A DNA stretch of 64,000 nucleotides from Bifidobacterium canis (lineage in GTDB: Bacteria > Actinomycetota > Actinomycetes > Actinomycetales > Bifidobacteriaceae): assembly GCF_009727065.1 (NCBI RefSeq), contig NZ_WNLP01000002.1, forward strand, positions 62,001-126,000, written 5' to 3'. Positions within the stretch are counted from its first letter, which is position 1. Each line of letters opens with the position of its first letter. Positions 30,429 to 40,039 of this stretch are shown piece by piece. The notes under the pieces were generated by a model. That model did no database searches, was not told the origin of the DNA, and saw only the letters and a program-made list of their open reading frames with translations. The translations under genes were made by a program, and so were the position numbers.

Positions 30429-30546
30429 GCTTACGAGGCGACATTATTATCGAAAATCAAAAATACTGCGTTTGAGAACCTTTGAGATTCTGCGCTTTTC
30501 CATCGTTTGTACTTGCCGATGCCCCAACTAATGTCGCCTCGTAAGC
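30429..30546. repeat. Family B miniature inverted-repeat element, copy B1
   Basis: GCTTACGAGGCGACATTA (30429-30446) is the perfect 18-bp reverse complement of 30529-30546. The element is 118 bp, has no coding capacity, and ends 68 bp before the first DUF262 gene. A TATAAT at 30577-30582 just downstream may be the promoter of that gene. Confidence 0.9.
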
Positions 30547-30614
30547 GAGATAGCCTATGAGACGCTGCTCTCGCTTTATAATCGGCTATATATCTCGGCA
30601 TAGGGCGGTGTGGC

Positions 30615-32337
30615 ATGACGAATGATCAAAGTGATTCTAGCGAGCAACAAGATTCCACGAACAGTACAGGGGTGGAAGTTCAAACCTCAACCATTCGTGA
30701 GCTACTTACCGGCAAAGAGTTGACCGTACCGGATTATCAACGTCCGTACACTTGGACTCCTGACAATGTTCGTCAGCTGATTTCTGACATCAAACTGTTC
30801 TCGCGCAGTTATGACGAATACCGCATCGGCACAGTCATTATGCATGAAGAAGATAAAACGCATAATCTCGTTGATGGTCAGCAGCGCACAGTCACCTTCG
30901 CTATTTTGCTCAATGCTTTGCAGAACAGATTTAAGATTAGTGAAGATAAAAAGATTTCGGCTCATCTTCAGATTGTGTCTAATCCCACCACAGTGAGCAA
31001 TATTCAAGCCAACGAGCAAGCGGTTGAGCGCGCGATTAATAATTGGGATGACACGTATGCTCAGCAATTTTATGACTACCTTTGGATCACTGTAAAGTGC
31101 TTATCGTAACTGTGCACGAGCTCTCCGAAGCGTTTCAGATGTTCGATTCGCAGAACGCGCGTGGCAAAGCACTCGATCCTACTGATCTACTCAAGGCGTT
31201 CCACATCCGTCAAATGGAGCAAGACGGCGTTACTCATGCTCGCGAATATGAGCTGGTGCGCCAATGGGAGCAAATACCTCCCGTTGGGTTGCACTATCTG
31301 TTCAACGCATTTTTGTATAGGGCTAAACAGTGGTCGCACGGCGTTTCGATTCGCGAATATGGTTTCACAGCCGCGCAAATCCCGCTGTTCGAGGGCGTTA
31401 GTATTTCGCAAGAAAATCCAGCAAATAATTGGAGCAAGGTTTACCTGCTGGCTCGGCAGTGCGTGAACAACTATAAGCGCGATAATGGTGTGCTTGAGCG
31501 ATCAAAAGTCGCGTCTCAGCTTGAGTATCCGTTCCAAATTGATCAGCCAGTCGTCAACGGTGAAACATTCTTTGAATTCACCGAACACTACTATCAACTG
31601 GCTAGAAACCTCGGTTTGTGGGGAGAGCCCACACTTGAACTGAATGAGACATCCGGAGAAATATTCGACTTTATGCAGACCAAGGCTTCTACTAATTGGA
31701 GATACAGACAGGTGAAGGATCTGTTCTTCTGCGAGCTGCTCTATTACGTAGACCGATTTGGCGAGCAGTGTTTGAATGAAGCCATTCGTCTCTTCTTCCT
31801 GTATGCCGCACGTTTACGACTGCTCTTGAGGAGTTTGGGATTTGCATCGGTAAATAGTTACGCCCTCGCGTTATCGACACGATACGACGGGAACCAGCGC
31901 ATGTTCGAGATAATTCGCAACGCAAAGGCTCCCGAAGATGTACTCGGTATTTCGCTTGACGAAAGGATTGAAGATATACCTCGAAATGAGGATCTATTGC
32001 AACTGTATAAAAAATTACGGATTCTTCGCATGGCACAAGCAGCGATGGAGATCGAGAATATGGTGCGCCTTTTCAGGGTGTTCAGAATCGTGACCAACTT
32101 GCCGATCGACTTCGTGATCTTGCAAAGCAAGGAATTACCGACCGCTGGATGCTCTTCCAACTGCTTGAGCAAAAACATGTGACCAGACACGAAAGTAAGA
32201 GCTGGCATTGGTATTCTGATGGTTTATTTGAATTTACAAGAAAAGATGACATTCTCAAATGGATTTCTTCGGCTATTCAGCCGGTGATTGCATCTGCCAA
32301 TAGTGAATCAGATAACAATGATGGAGACGCGCAATGA
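30615..32337 (+). CDS. DUF262 protein (GmrSD N-domain-like; two frameshifts)
   Basis: DUF262 motifs are clear near the N-terminus: TIRELLTGKELTVPDYQRPYTW and VDGQQRTVTFAILLN, the ParB-like nucleotide-binding or nuclease fold found in GmrS. A FDSQNARGKALDPTDLLKA motif follows. The frame breaks at 31081-31083 (one extra T gives DYLLDHCKVL) and at 32009-32014 (one extra A gives YKKITDSSHGTSSDGD). Repaired, it has about 575 residues and ends with WYSDGLFEFTRKDDILKWI. I see no DUF1524 HNH motif in it, unlike its neighbour. Its stop overlaps the next ATG by four bases, so the two are translated together. Likely a type IV restriction-type or related defence component. Confidence 0.78.
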
Positions 32338-34489
32338 GTGAAATAGTCGAGAAATCCGATGTCGTTTCTCTTGGTGATCTATTCACTGGTGAGGGAACAT
32401 ACGTCGTGCCGATCTACCAGCGCGCCTATGCATGGGGTCGGGATGAAATCGATACCTTGCTCAGTGACATTAGCAACGCGCGGAAGCAGGGGAGCCCGGC
32501 ATACTATCTTGGTTCGCTCGTCCTTCATGAAGACAACCGAGATGGCAAAACCGTATGCACGGTGATCGACGGCCAGCAGCGACTCACCACCCTGTATCTG
32601 CTTTTCTCATATTTGAAGAACAGAAATTCGGAGGATCAGCCGTCAGTTGCAATGGATTCATGGAACATGACATTGGAGTTTGACTGCCGTGACCAATACA
32701 CGCGTGCATTGCAGCAGTTGCGGAGGAGAAACGCTGATACCCCTGCTCAGAAGGGAGATGCTGTAGCTCAATCGTTGTATGACGGCTACGACCGGATTCA
32801 TCAGTATTTCGAGCAGAATATAGGCGATGATTCAGCAGAGTATTGCAATTATTTGAAGAATAACGTGAAGCTCGTGCGAGACTTCTTGCCCGCTAAAACG
32901 GATCTCAATCACTACTTTGAAATTATGAATACGCGCGGTCAGCAGCTTGAGGCGCATGAAATCGTCAAGGCACGACTGATGTCTCAACTGAACAAGAAGT
33001 CGGATAGAGAGGCATTCTCCCAGATTTGGGACGCCTGCGCCGACATGGATCACTACGTGCAAGCCAATGTCGCAACAGATATGCGCGAGCGCTGGTTCGG
33101 CGGGGACTGGTGTTCTCCTGAAAAGTTGACATCACAAGATTTGTTTGGCACAGCATCGGCGACCGATGGTGAGGACTCCGGCGAAGAATATCATGAGCTG
33201 AAAAGTATTGAAGATATTTTAGGTGAAATTTCAGAGCACAATGAATCTGAAACTACGGATATCAGGAAAGTTTCGGAGGTGGAAGATCATCCCTCGCGCT
33301 ATCGCCCGATTATCGACTTCCCGAATTTTCTGCTGCAGATTCTGTCGGTTTATATGCATAGGAAGCATGGGGATGTGGCGGATGGAGCCAGTGGTGGACA
33401 AAACGAAGTATCCCTTGATGACCAGCGGCTGCTGAACAATTTTGATACATATCTCATCAATGATGCCAACGAAGACTGCGTTCGTGAGTTTGCTGCCGAG
33501 CTGTTACTGGGGCGCTTTTTGTTTGACAACTACATCATCAAGAGCAGCGCCGATGACGGTCAAAACGACTACGACTGGATTCTGAAGAAATACAAGAAGA
33601 CTGTGGACAGTAAGAGAAATGCAAGCTATGTGCTGGTGAATTCCTTCGGAGCAGATGACGGAGATGTTGAGACAGCTGAAACATCATCACAGAGGAACCC
33701 GTCGACGCAAAATAACATCGTTATGCTTCAGTCGATGTTCCAGGTAACGGAATCGGGCAGAACTTATAAGAACGCTCTGCAAGAGATGTTGCAGTGGCTG
33801 TTCAAGCAAGTGCGTGATGAGCATGCGATTGTTATTGGTGATGAAGCGTTCCAGCGAGACCTGCAAGAGTATGCGCAAAAGCGTTTGCGTAGTGTGCTGG
33901 GTCTGGATGAGTCGAGCGGTCCTGAGGAATCCGTGCAGCGAATCAGGGAAACGGTGAATCGGGGTGTCAAGACGAATCATTTCATCTTCAACTACCTCGA
34001 CTATGCGCTGTGGAACATGCTGGCAGGGCCCGAGAATGTGGCTTCTTCTGAAATCTGCGAGAAGGTGCGCGTTGAATTCGACGAACTCAAGGAGAGGATT
34101 AGGAAAGAGGGAGTGGAACGAGGGAAGCCGTTAGATGTCAGTGCGTTCCGATTCCGGTATCGGGATTCCGTGGAGCACTTCTATCCGCAGAATCCTGTTG
34201 TCGGAGAGGGGTCTGCAACAAAAACAAGAATGAGCCATCACCCGAAGACAAAGACTCTTTTGGCAATCTGTGCTTAATGTCTACGCAAGAGAACTCATTG
34301 CGAAACAATTTGCTTCCACCGGCCAAGGTGAAGGAATTCGATATAGCCAGTCAAAGTCTGAAATTCCAATTCATGGCAGGAGAAACGCTGTTGAAGAAAT
34401 GGGAGAAAGATGAGATTGAAGATGCGACAAACAAATGGGTCAAGTTGCTAAAGGAGCTGGCAATTCAGCCGGATAATCGTCAACCATAG
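32334..34489 (+). CDS. DUF262-DUF1524 fusion, GmrSD/BrxU-like (one frameshift)
   Basis: Residues 1-110 are DUF262 (GTYVVPIYQRAYAWGRDEID, VIDGQQRLTTLYLLFS; EIMNTRGQQLEAHEIVKARLM further on). The C-terminus carries the DUF1524 HNH-type nuclease motif as DSVEHFYPQNP, then DSFGNLCLMSTQENSLRNN. The frame breaks at 34220-34224; one extra A gives ATKNKNEPSPEDKDSFGN and joins the tail, giving about 718 residues. Fused DUF262-DUF1524 enzymes (GmrSD, BrxU) cut modified DNA and often sit beside BREX genes. This one follows the BrxD/helicase operon by 2.2 kb. A partial family A repeat lies just after its stop. Confidence 0.83.
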
Positions 34490-34493
34490 CCCA

Positions 34494-34514
34494 TCATTTT
34501 GCTGACGGGGATGA
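34494..34514. repeat. Family A element, partial copy A4 (left end only)
   Basis: CATTTTGCTGACGGGGATG matches the first 19 bases of A2 with one or two differences. No right end is seen. It begins five bases after the DUF262-DUF1524 stop. Confidence 0.55.
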
Positions 34515-34556
34515 TGGCTGAGGGCATGAGGCAGTATCAAAGGGCAAACGTAAAGA

Positions 34557-34600
34557 AAGGTGGTTGGGGCGGACAGAAGCGTGTTCGCCCCAACCACCTT
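34557..34600. terminator. 15-bp hairpin
   Basis: AAGGTGGTTGGGGCG (34557-34571) pairs with 34586-34600. It lies between convergent genes and may terminate either. The rest of the 34515-34800 gap holds no gene that I can see. Confidence 0.72.
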
Positions 34601-34736
34601 GTACTGATGAGAGAAGGGGAAGGGAAGAATATTGTGTGGTTCACGGGCGGTCACACGAAGAAACTAGGAGAAGGATGAAGGGTGGAGAAACTAGATCCTT
34701 CGCATGACCGCGAATCCGTGAAGCTAGGGTGCTGGC

Positions 34737-34773
34737 TACGGCTCGCCCGGAAAATCAAGGGAGGCGAGCCGTA
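34737..34773 (-). terminator. Terminator of the alpha-glucosidase / binding-protein operon
   Basis: TACGGCTCGCC (34737-34747) pairs perfectly with 34763-34773. It lies 36 bp after the stop of the minus-strand sugar-binding protein gene. Confidence 0.7.
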
Positions 34774-34808
34774 ACCTGTGGGTGGAGGGAACAGGTGAAG
34801 AAAGAAGG

Positions 34809-36169
34809 TCAGGCGTTGAACTTCTGAGCCTGCGGAACGGAGCCCAGCGATTCCTCGTTGTTAGCCCATTCGGTGGCCCAGCCGTTCACAAATGCATCCT
34901 TGACCTGGCCCCAGTCTCCGGTTCCTTGAGCGTATGCCAGCAAAGCCGAAGAGAGATCGTCTTGCCACTGCTGGTCTGGGATCGTGAAGCTGCGAACCTC
35001 GGTCTTGCCCGCCTTCGTGTAGGCCTGTGCTGCCGTGGTCAACGGATTTTCAGGCTGGTAGTCCTTGGTGAATGTGGTGAACGGAACGGAGAAGCCCATG
35101 TCTTTGGCAAGGATCTTCTTGGCCGAATCGTCGGTGACCATCCACTTGATGAAGTCGAGTGTAGCTTTCTTGTCTTTTTCGGAAGCGTTCTTGTTCACCG
35201 CCCAGCTTGCGTCATACACGCCCGCAGGTCCACTCGCCTCCTCGCCCTTGATGCCCATGTAGTACGGCAGCATGCCGAGGTCGTCGTCGGCGACCTTGTT
35301 GTTCTTGATCTGCGAATATGCCCACACGCCGTTCGGGTAGAAGGCGACCTTGCCGAGTGAGAATTCGGATGTCACGTCGTCGTAGGTCTTCGAGCTGACC
35401 ATCGTCGGTTCGGTCGGGCTGTTCTTCAGTTCAAGATCGAAAAGATCCTTGTATTGGTCGAGATACGTTCCCTTGATGGTCTTCGAGAACGTCGTGTTCA
35501 TGTCTTTGTATTCGTAATACAGCGGAATGCGGCTCATGTGCGCGGTGAAACGGTAGGTATCGGAGGCGTCCAAGCCCGCTGTAGTGAACGCGCCGTCGAG
35601 TCCGAGATCACTTTTGTGCGCTTGAATGGATTCCGCGACTTTCTTCAACGTGTCATAATTATTGATTTCATCGGCGCTCTTGATCACCGCATAATCTTTT
35701 TGCAGTAGTCATTGATTATTTTCTTGTTATAAATTATTCCGTACCATTCCGCGGCGTAGGGCAGCGTGTACGATTTGCCGTCGATCGTGTAGGAATACGC
35801 TTTACCGTTGTCGTTGAGCAGTTTGAACACTTCGGTGTCTTGCAGCGGCTCGACATAGTTCTCGTACTTGGCGAACTGGTCGAAACCGGAGATGTTGAAC
35901 ATCGTCGGCGCGTTGCTCTTCGCGAGTTCGGACTTCATCGTCGTGTCATACGAACCCGACGCACTGGTCTGCACGTCAACTTTGACGCCGGTTTTCTTCG
36001 TATACATCTCTGCGAGCTGCTTGTATTGGTCGACTACTTCGGGCTTGTTATTCATGAAGTAGACGTGCCCATTCTCGGAATCCGAGCTATTGCCGCCGCA
36101 CGCTGCCAGCGAAGCTGTCAGCACGGTGGCTGTGGCAACTGCGATTATCTTTGTGATATTGCGGTTCAT
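34809..36169 (-). CDS. Sugar ABC transporter substrate-binding lipoprotein (one frameshift)
   Basis: Starts MNRNITKIIAVATATVLTAS with lipobox LAAC, so it is a lipid-anchored binding protein. The body (VYFMNNKPEVVDQYKQLAEMYTKKTG, later YPNGVWAYSQIKNN and YDASWAVNKNASEKDKKATLDFIKW) fits the CUT1 family for oligosaccharides. The frame breaks at the five T at 35697-35701 (plus strand); one more base gives INDYCKKDYAVIKSADE and a product of about 453 residues. It is the second gene of an operon with the alpha-glucosidase, 50 bp apart. No permease genes are adjacent, so it must work with a transporter elsewhere. Substrate is probably an alpha-glucoside. Confidence 0.87.
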
Positions 36170-36219
36170 AATTTCTCTTTCCTCGTTATTATAAAAATAA
36201 ATTATTATAATTCTTTTAT

Positions 36220-37989
36220 TTACTGCATCAGCCACGCTGTGGTGTCTTGCGGTAATCTGCCGTCGTCGGTGAGCGGCGCGGACATCAGCACCACTGCGCC
36301 GTCGGGCAGATCGACTGGCTCGGCGCCGAAGTTGGTTATGCTCACCCAGCCATTGGCTCGGCGGAACGCAATCGTTCCGCCGAGTTGGCCGTTCGCTCCG
36401 TCTGCGTTGCCGGAGGAACGATCTTCGCGAAGCCAGGTCAGCGACGTGTCTGCGGGCATGAGCTCGTGGCGCAGTGCCAGGGCTTCGCGATATAGGTTGA
36501 GCATGGAATCGGGGTCATCGTCTTGCTCGCTGGCTGCGTAGTGTGCGAACCAAGCGGGTTGCGGAAGATGCGGCTTCTCAGCCGCAGTGCCGATCTCGTC
36601 AGCCGAGACGCCGACTCCGGCGCGCTTGGTTTCCGGAGAGAAGCCGAACGAAGTGCCGTCCGCAGTCCAAGGAAGCGGCACGCGGCAGCCGTCGCGACCC
36701 TTTTCGGACTGCGCGCGAACGCGGTGGAACGCGGTCGGATCTTCGAGCTGATCCCAAGGAATATCGGCGACTTCGGGCAAGCCAAGCTCCTCACCCTGGT
36801 AGATGTAGGCAGAGCCGGGCAGTGCGAGCTCCATCAGAATCGCGGCACGTGCGCGGCGTGCGCCGAGTTCGCGATCTTCCGTGTAGCTCGTGCCGTCGCG
36901 CAGCAGCCAATCCTTGACGAATTGGTGGTGTGCCGCCGAGGGGACTTGGGGAAGCCCGTAACGCGTGGCGTGACGGGGAACATCGTGGTTGCTCATCACC
37001 CATGTTGATGTGGATCCTGAGCGCTCGGCGGCTGCAAGACCCTCTTCGATGGCGGTGTGGAAGCTGTCGCGAATCCAGTCGGCTTTGGCGAATTCGAAGT
37101 TGAACACTTGGCCGAGCTCGTCTGGAGAAGCATACAGATATTGGCGGTTCGGCGGGCACCAGGCCTCTGCCACGGCGAATGCTGGCGGATCGTATTCATT
37201 GAACACCGTGCGCCATTCGCGGTAGATGTCGTGCACTTCGTTGCGGTCGTAGAGCGGATGTGTGCCGTCGGTGATTCTTGTTTCGTCGCCGATGATCTTG
37301 AAATCGTCGAGATCGTCGCGGTCGAGATCTTTCGCCAAACCGTGCGCCACGTCAATGCGGAAGCCGTCTGCGCCGTGATCGAGCCAGAAACGCAACGTCT
37401 TCTTGAAGTCTTCGTGCACGTCGGCGTTCTTCCAGTTCCAGTCCGGTTGCTCGGCGGTGAACATGTGCAAATACCACTGGCCGTCCGGCACGCGAGTCCA
37501 TGCCGAGCCGCCGAAACTGGCGATCCAATTTGTTGGCGGCAGTTCGCCATGCTCGCCGCGGCCATCGCGGAAAATGTAGCGGTCGCGCGCGGGGGAGCCG
37601 GGGCCTGCCGCTACCGCAGCCTTGAACCACTCGTGCCTATTCGACGAATGGTTCGGCACGATGTCGACGACGAGTTTGAGGCCGGCTTCATGTGCGGCGC
37701 GTGCGAGTTCGTCGAAGTCGTCCATTGTGCCCAAGTTCGGGTCCACATTGCGGTAATCGTCGACGTCGTAACCGCCGTCTGCCAGCTGTGACGGGTAGAA
37801 CGGGCTCAGCCAGATGGCATCTACGCCGAGCTTTTTCAAATACGGCACTTGTTCGGTCACGCCGGCGATGTCGCCGAGGCCGGAGCCGCTCGTGTCTTTG
37901 AACGAACGCGGGTAGACCTGATATACAACGGCCTGCTTCCACCACTGCGCGTCTGCACTGTGCAGCGGTGAGCTTGTCTGCTGTGTCAT
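36220..37989 (-). CDS. GH13 alpha-glucosidase / oligo-1,6-glucosidase
   Basis: A 589-residue GH13 enzyme. Conserved regions are VVDIVPNHSSNRHEW, GFRIDVAHG (catalytic Asp nucleophile), VAEAW (acid/base Glu) and MSNHDVPRHATRYG (transition-state Asp). The N-terminus WWKQAVVYQVYPRSFKDTSGSGLGDIAGV is typical of GH13 alpha-glucosidases such as the bifidobacterial AglA/AglB. It hydrolyses short alpha-glucosides in the cytoplasm. It leads the operon with the sugar-binding lipoprotein and is divergent from a LacI regulator, with two operator-like sites between. Exact linkage specificity cannot be read from this. Confidence 0.92.
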   Translation of the reverse strand: MTQQTSSPLHSADAQWWKQAVVYQVYPRSFKDTSGSGLGDIAGVTEQVPYLKKLGVDAIWLSPFYPSQLADGGYDVDDYRNVDPNLGTMDDFDELARAAHEAGLKLVVDIVPNHSSNRHEWFKAAVAAGPGSPARDRYIFRDGRGEHGELPPTNWIASFGGSAWTRVPDGQWYLHMFTAEQPDWNWKNADVHEDFKKTLRFWLDHGADGFRIDVAHGLAKDLDRDDLDDFKIIGDETRITDGTHPLYDRNEVHDIYREWRTVFNEYDPPAFAVAEAWCPPNRQYLYASPDELGQVFNFEFAKADWIRDSFHTAIEEGLAAAERSGSTSTWVMSNHDVPRHATRYGLPQVPSAAHHQFVKDWLLRDGTSYTEDRELGARRARAAILMELALPGSAYIYQGEELGLPEVADIPWDQLEDPTAFHRVRAQSEKGRDGCRVPLPWTADGTSFGFSPETKRAGVGVSADEIGTAAEKPHLPQPAWFAHYAASEQDDDPDSMLNLYREALALRHELMPADTSLTWLREDRSSGNADGANGQLGGTIAFRRANGWVSITNFGAEPVDLPDGAVVLMSAPLTDDGRLPQDTTAWLMQ

Positions 37990-38020
37990 CGTCGTCTCCC
38001 TCTCGTGTGCGTGTCATCTA

Positions 38021-38040
38021 TGACAGCGCTTACATTTTGA
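38021..38040. promoter_or_regulatory. Operator-like site 1 upstream of the alpha-glucosidase gene
   Basis: TGACAGCGCTTACATTTTGA shares the last 14 bases, CGCTTACATTTTGA, with site 2. The minus strand reads TGTAAGCGCTGTCA, a LacI-type half-palindrome. It lies 32 bp from the alpha-glucosidase ATG. Confidence 0.65.
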
Positions 38041-38143
38041 CTGAATTTGTATAGTTAACTATATATTCAGTTATATTCTCTTCTTTGGCAACTTCTTCAG
38101 TAATCAGAGATTGTGTCTTCGTTGACTGAGTTGTTGCTTAGAA

Positions 38144-38163
38144 TGATAACGCTTACATTTTGA
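38144..38163. promoter_or_regulatory. Operator-like site 2 upstream of the alpha-glucosidase gene
   Basis: TGATAACGCTTACATTTTGA is in direct orientation with site 1, 123 bp apart. The pair fits looping by a tetrameric or dimeric LacI regulator such as the one encoded at 38332. Confidence 0.65.
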
Positions 38164-38331
38164 GGTTGCAAATCGGGAGTGTCTTCGGAGTGTTTGCTTG
38201 TAAAATCAACGATTAGCAAATATGGAAGCGATGATCATAATCATGATTTGTAGCGAATCTGCGAGAATGCTCTCGGCAAATTCAGCGAAGAATCATAGCG
38301 AGAATCACAGTAGATTTGGGGGAAGCGGCGC

Positions 38332-39381
38332 ATGGCACGATCGACTATTGCCGATGTGGCGAAGCTGGCGGGCGTCTCGCAAGCCACGGTGTCGCGCGCG
38401 TTGCACGGAGCCGACAACGTGACGGAGCGCACACGGCAGAAGGTCGAGCAGGCGGCGGATCAGCTCAACTTCACGCTGTCGAAGAACGCGTCATCGCTGG
38501 CGTCGGGCAAAACTATGCGGGTGATTCTGCTGAGCTCAGGCAAGCTTAATGACTGGTTTGACGCCAACGTGCTCGAAGGTGTGTATGAGGTGCTCGATCC
38601 GGAGGGATACGACGTCTCGCCTGCGGTGATTCTCGGCAAAGAGGAGGCGGACGCGTATTTCGCACAACTGCCGAAGAACCGCAATGCCGATGCGATCATT
38701 GTTTCGTCGTTCCAACTCGACGGAACGCTGCAGCAACAGCTCAAGGGGATCGATATGCCCTCGGTTGGCGTCAACATTCCGTCGGCGTCGTTCTGCGATG
38801 CGTCAGTGGAGGCCGACAACTTCGGCGGCATGGAGAAGGCTGTGCGCCTGCTCAAATCGTTGGGGCATCGCAGCATCGCGTTTGCCGTTGACTACATTCC
38901 GACGAACATGGTGTACAGCACGAGCCAGCGCACGGAGGCGTTCCTGGAGGCCGCAGAGCAGAACGGATACGACGAAGACCATATCGACATCGTGTCTGCC
39001 GAGCCTCACGAGCGCCCCTTGCCGCTTTCGGAGCTCGCTTCGCAATTGGTGGCGCAACTGCTGTCGTCGCAGAGGCATCCCACGGCGGTGTGCGCGGAAA
39101 CCGATGCAGTGGCGATCGCGCTGGTCAAAGAGCTTCGACGCCAGCATTTACGCGTGCCGGAAGACGTTTCGGTGATCGGCTTCGATGACGCCAACATCGC
39201 CGTTGCCGCAGACCTGACCACCATTCACCAAGACCCCGTGGAGCTAGGGCGCATGGCTGCCGCAAAAGTGTTGCAGCTACTGGGAAAGCCCATTCCGACT
39301 GATGTGCATGTTGGCGCTTTGCATGAGTCGTTGGAGCCAACAATCGTGTTGCGCGAAACGACGGGCCGCTCCGACTCCTGA
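38332..39381 (+). CDS. LacI-family transcriptional regulator
   Basis: A 349-residue repressor. The N-terminal helix-turn-helix is RSTIADVAKLAGVSQATVSRA, followed by the hinge helix (KNASSLASGKTMR) and a periplasmic-binding-protein-like sugar domain (VGVNIPSASF, LLKSLGHRSIAFAV, VSVIGFDDANIAVAADLTTIHQD). It is divergent from the alpha-glucosidase operon and most likely controls it through the two CGCTTACATTTTGA sites. The ATG follows GGGGAAG. Confidence 0.93.
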   Translation: MARSTIADVAKLAGVSQATVSRALHGADNVTERTRQKVEQAADQLNFTLSKNASSLASGKTMRVILLSSGKLNDWFDANVLEGVYEVLDPEGYDVSPAVILGKEEADAYFAQLPKNRNADAIIVSSFQLDGTLQQQLKGIDMPSVGVNIPSASFCDASVEADNFGGMEKAVRLLKSLGHRSIAFAVDYIPTNMVYSTSQRTEAFLEAAEQNGYDEDHIDIVSAEPHERPLPLSELASQLVAQLLSSQRHPTAVCAETDAVAIALVKELRRQHLRVPEDVSVIGFDDANIAVAADLTTIHQDPVELGRMAAAKVLQLLGKPIPTDVHVGALHESLEPTIVLRETTGRSDS

Positions 39382-39420
39382 GTTTTTCTCCTGCCAGCCA
39401 ATAGGTTTGTTTTTGGAAGA

Positions 39421-39546
39421 TCAGTTGTTGTTGCGGGCGGTTTCGGCGTCGGTCATCATCATCAAGGTAGTGGCCGAGGCAGTCGTTGTGGTTGGGATGC
39501 CGCTGGTTGCCAGTCCGATGCCCATCATCATATCCATCATGCTCAT
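39421..39546 (-). CDS. Methionine-rich 41-aa small protein
   Basis: On the minus strand an AAAGGA site lies 7-8 bases before an ATG at 39546. The product is MSMMDMMMGIGLATSGIPTT... ending with MMMTDAETARNNN. Nine of 41 residues are Met, in clusters at both ends, with a Thr/Ala/Gly-rich middle. No cysteine or charged cluster is present in the first half. I know no family for it. The ribosome binding site, spacing and clean stop support a real gene; its role is unknown. It converges with the LacI gene. Confidence 0.55.
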   Translation of the reverse strand: MSMMDMMMGIGLATSGIPTTTTASATTLMMMTDAETARNNN

Positions 39547-39796
39547 GGCCGTTTCCTTTCTGCTTGTTGGCCTGTTGTTTGCTTGATGGTTCTTACTGTA
39601 TGTGGGCTCGTCCGTTGTTTGAATCGGGCTTGCGGATGAATCTACGCGCGCTCTTGCCGCCCTCTCAACCTTGAGGATGATACTTCAGGATGATAAGCGA
39701 TGCGGACTCGTTCTATAACTGGTGTGCGTAAGTGTATTTACAATGGAAGGCGTTGGTTTAGTTTGGCTAAATATTTGCCATGATCGAGGAGGAATC

Positions 39797-40012
39797 ATGA
39801 AGCTTACGGATTGGATCACTGATAGGACGCTGCCGTACATCGCTGCGGCGTCGGCGTGCAGTTCCGCGTCGTCTGCATACAGTCGTTCGGGAGCCAAGGG
39901 ACGCTCGCGCATGTTCTGCGCGCTCGCGTTGGGCTGGTTGGGAATGACCGTGCTCGACATCTGGAAGTCGCACAGCGAGCAGCTTGAAGATAGCGCAGAC
40001 TCTGACGAGTGA
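39797..40012 (+). CDS. Small protein, 71 aa, with one membrane segment
   Basis: The ATG at 39797 has a GAGGAGGA site at 39786-39793. The product begins MKLTDWITDRTLPYIAAASA, has a Ser/Ala-rich region, then SRMFCALALGWLGMTVLDIW, and ends in an acidic tail (EQLEDSADSDE). I do not recognise it. The good ribosome binding site argues that it is translated. The gap 39547-39796 before it holds no other gene. Confidence 0.65.
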   Translation: MKLTDWITDRTLPYIAAASACSSASSAYSRSGAKGRSRMFCALALGWLGMTVLDIWKSHSEQLEDSADSDE

Positions 40013-40039
40013 TTTTCGCAGGCATTTCGCGGTAATTTT

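Noticed and set aside
24507..34489. Complete BREX system
   Set aside because: PglX, PglZ, BrxA, BrxB and BrxC/PglW-type genes are not present here; only BrxD-like, BrxHI-like and BrxU-like proteins are seen.
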